Position numbers and translations under genes: made by a program | From: Flavobacterium sp. J27 | Lineage (GTDB): Bacteria > Bacteroidota > Bacteroidia > Flavobacteriales > Flavobacteriaceae | Length of the DNA stretch: 64,000 nt | Assembly: GCF_004303025.1 (NCBI RefSeq) | Contig: NZ_PJQW01000005.1 | Location: 64,611-128,610 of the forward strand | Direction: 5' to 3' | Notes under the pieces: generated by a model | The model's database searches: none | What the model saw: the letters and a program-made list of their open reading frames with translations, nothing else | What the model was told of the DNA's origin: nothing | Part shown: positions 62,147-64,000 of the stretch, one piece after another | Layout of the letters: each line of letters opens with the position of its first letter | Position numbering within the stretch: the first letter of the stretch is position 1

Positions 62147-64000
62147 TTACAATATCATCGTTAACTGAATTCTTTTTCTAGCTTCATCTACCTCAACCAC
62201 TTTAACTTGTACATGTTGGTGTAATTTAACGACTTCATTTACATCGGAAACATACCCTTCTTTTAGTTGGGAAATATGTACTAAACCACTTTCTTTAATA
62301 CCTACATCTACAAAGCAACCAAAAGCCGTAATGTTATTCACAATACCTGGTAGAATCATACCCGATCTTAAATCATGTATCGATTTTACATTAGGATCAA
62401 ATTCGAATACTTTAGCCGCTTTTCGAGGATCTAATCCTGGTTTTTCTAATTCTTTAACAATGTCTTTTAAACCTAAAATACCTATTTCATCTGAAATATA
62501 ATTTTCTAATTTAATTTGACTGATTTTTTCTTTGTTAGCAATTAATTCGTTTACCGAAATAGTTAAATCTTTTGCCATTTTCTCCACTATTTTATACGCT
62601 TCTGGATGCACCGCAGAATTATCCAAAGGGTTTTTACCTTCTTTAATTCGGATGAAAGCGGCAGCTTGTTGATAGGCTTTATCGCCTAATCTTGGTACCT
62701 TTTTAAGTTGCTTTCTGTCTTCAAACGGCCCATTTTCTGATCGATAAGCGACAATGTTTTCTGCCATTTTTTCTCCAATTCCAGAAACATAACTTAATAA
62801 TGACTTGCTTGCTGTGTTAATATTTATTCCAACAGAGTTCACACAACGAACCACAACTGTATCCAATTCTTCTTTTAATTTGGTTTGATCCACATCATGT
62901 TGATATTGACCAACACCAATAGATTTAGCGTCAATTTTAACTAATTCTGCTAATGGATCACTTAATCTTCTTCCTATAGATACAGAGCCACGTACGGTAA
63001 CATCATAGGTAGGAAATTCGTCTCGGGCAATTTTAGAAGCGGAATAGACGGATGCACCAGCTTCCGAAACTACAAATACTTGAATAGGTTTATCAAATGC
63101 TATTTTTTTTATAAAAAATTCTGTTTCTCTGCTTGCCGTTCCATTACCAATAGAAATGGCTTCAATATTATAAGCATTCACCATAGAACGCACCTTTTTC
63201 ATTGCCATAGCACTTTCATTTTGAGGCGCATGAGGATAAATAGTTTCATTGTACAGCAAATCTCCTTTTTCATCAAGGCATACTACTTTACAGCCACTTC
63301 TATAACCTGGATCGATTGCCATAATTCTTTTTTCTCCTAATGGGGGTGCTAACAACAACTGACTTAAATTTCCTGCAAAAACCTCAATTGCTTTGGTATC
63401 TGCCTTAGCTTTGGCTTCTTGTAATGTTTCGTTTGAAATGGCAGGCTCTAATAAACGTTTATAACTATCTTTTATAGCTATTTTAACTTGTGCAGTACTC
63501 TCGTTTTTACCTTTTAAAGTATTTTCTTCAATAAAGTCGATGGCTTCATCATTTTCTAGTTCAACTTTTAATTTAATGAAACCTTCTTTTTCCGCGCGAA
63601 GCATGGCTAATAATCGATGCGAAGGTGCTTTAGAAATAGCTTCAGACCAATCAAAGTATTGTTTGAATTTTTGAGCGTCTTCATCTTCTGCCTTCTTTTT
63701 TACCACTTTGGTAGTAATGACTGCTTTTCTTTGAAACAAACGGCGTAAATTTTTACGTATATACATATTTTCATTGATCCATTCGGCTATTATATCTCTG
63801 GCACCTTGTAGTGCTTCGTCTTCATTAGAAACATTTTTTGAAATATATTTAGAGGCTTCAAATTCAATTTCATCATTATTTTGAACCATAATAATTTTAG
63901 CCAATGGTTCTAAACCATTTTCTCTTGCTACATCAGCTTTTGTTTTCTTTTTCTTTTTATATGGCAAATACAAGTCTTCTATTTCTTGTAAATCGAAACT
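62147..64000 (-). CDS. tex: Transcription accessory protein Tex, N-terminus cut by window end
   Basis: The frame continues to the window edge, so the start of the protein is missing; about 617 C-terminal residues are present. Visible domains are the YqgF-like RNase-H fold (MAIDPGYRSGCKVV), the helix-hairpin-helix segments (ININTASKSLL and VSGIGEKMAENIV), and a C-terminal S1 domain (GMILPGIVNNITAFGCFVDVG). Tex binds nucleic acid and affects transcription elongation. The internal residue at 63973 is not a real start, because the upstream codons (LQEIED) continue the conserved Tex sequence. Confidence 0.95.
   Translation of the reverse strand, partial: SFDLQEIEDLYLPYKKKKKTKADVARENGLEPLAKIIMVQNNDEIEFEASKYISKNVSNEDEALQGARDIIAEWINENMYIRKNLRRLFQRKAVITTKVVKKKAEDEDAQKFKQYFDWSEAISKAPSHRLLAMLRAEKEGFIKLKVELENDEAIDFIEENTLKGKNESTAQVKIAIKDSYKRLLEPAISNETLQEAKAKADTKAIEVFAGNLSQLLLAPPLGEKRIMAIDPGYRSGCKVVCLDEKGDLLYNETIYPHAPQNESAMAMKKVRSMVNAYNIEAISIGNGTASRETEFFIKKIAFDKPIQVFVVSEAGASVYSASKIARDEFPTYDVTVRGSVSIGRRLSDPLAELVKIDAKSIGVGQYQHDVDQTKLKEELDTVVVRCVNSVGININTASKSLLSYVSGIGEKMAENIVAYRSENGPFEDRKQLKKVPRLGDKAYQQAAAFIRIKEGKNPLDNSAVHPEAYKIVEKMAKDLTISVNELIANKEKISQIKLENYISDEIGILGLKDIVKELEKPGLDPRKAAKVFEFDPNVKSIHDLRSGMILPGIVNNITAFGCFVDVGIKESGLVHISQLKEGYVSDVNEVVKLHQHVQVKVVEVDEARKRIQLTMIL

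Noticed and set aside
1..64000. tRNA genes, rRNA or known riboswitches
   Set aside because: I looked in the intergenic gaps for cloverleaf ends, CCA-proximal TTCRA loops and long conserved leaders and saw none. The gaps are mostly short; the largest are filled by repeats.

Overview
The window is a contiguous piece of a low-GC (about 30% by eye) chromosome from a member of the Bacteroidota, almost certainly family Flavobacteriaceae. The evidence is the family content (DUF6427, DUF6341, DUF6909-like, DUF4254 and DUF3575 proteins, a Mg-type HemB, GH3-family and CapK-like adenylating enzymes), lipoproteins with short lipoboxes, weak Shine-Dalgarno sequences, and repeated matches to the Bacteroidota promoter pattern (TTTG, then TAnnTTTG). 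No tRNA, rRNA, CRISPR array, prophage or intact transposon was seen.

Region 1 (1-7.4 kb): the 3' end of a cyclase-family gene and an HD phosphohydrolase on the plus strand. On the minus strand follow an enoyl-CoA hydratase, a sensor kinase, HemJ, a MATE exporter, ferrochelatase (HemH) and an AraC-type regulator.

Region 2 (7.6-19.4 kb): a large heme biosynthesis locus. hemA, hemC, a TrkH/TrkA-type potassium transporter pair, hemD, hemE, a DUF3575 gene and hemF form one tight plus-strand operon ended by a strong hairpin. A two-gene minus-strand unit of exported proteins separates it from hemB. With hemH and hemJ, the window encodes every step from glutamyl-tRNA to protoheme except glutamate-1-semialdehyde aminomutase (HemL). 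HemF and HemJ mark it as an aerobic pathway.

Region 3 (19.4-31.4 kb): housekeeping genes (dprA, ppc, trpS, plsC-like, a GT9 glycosyltransferase, upp, purD) and flavobacterial conserved unknowns. Between ppc and trpS lies a repeat island. REP-like palindromes flank a decayed GIY-YIG nuclease gene, and a 92-bp direct repeat brackets a lone lipoprotein gene. The island is framed by a 16-bp duplication of the end of ppc.

Region 4 (31.5-58.4 kb): a surface polysaccharide (O-antigen type) locus. Two plus-strand genes (CapK-like ligase, methyltransferase) converge on a long minus-strand series. Read in the direction of transcription, this series contains a DUF6909-like protein, a Wzz-like protein, rfbB-rfbA-rfbC-rfbD for dTDP-L-rhamnose, a PagL-like lipid A deacylase and a DUF2807 lipoprotein. 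Then come two paralogous CDP-paratose-epimerase-like SDRs, a DPM-type GT2, a GT39 enzyme with a carbohydrate-binding-like C-terminus and a lipoprotein. A perfect hairpin follows. Beyond it lie a methyltransferase, a Wzx flippase, glycosyltransferases, a Wzy-like polymerase, an acetyltransferase, an O-antigen-ligase-like protein, UDP-glucuronate decarboxylase, the initiating WbaP/WcaJ-type phosphotransferase and a terminal GT2.

Region 5 (58.4-64 kb): a carboxypeptidase-regulatory-like surface protein, a GH3 enzyme, a catalytically degenerate LytM-domain membrane protein, TatA and the C-terminal part of the Tex transcription accessory protein, cut by the window end.
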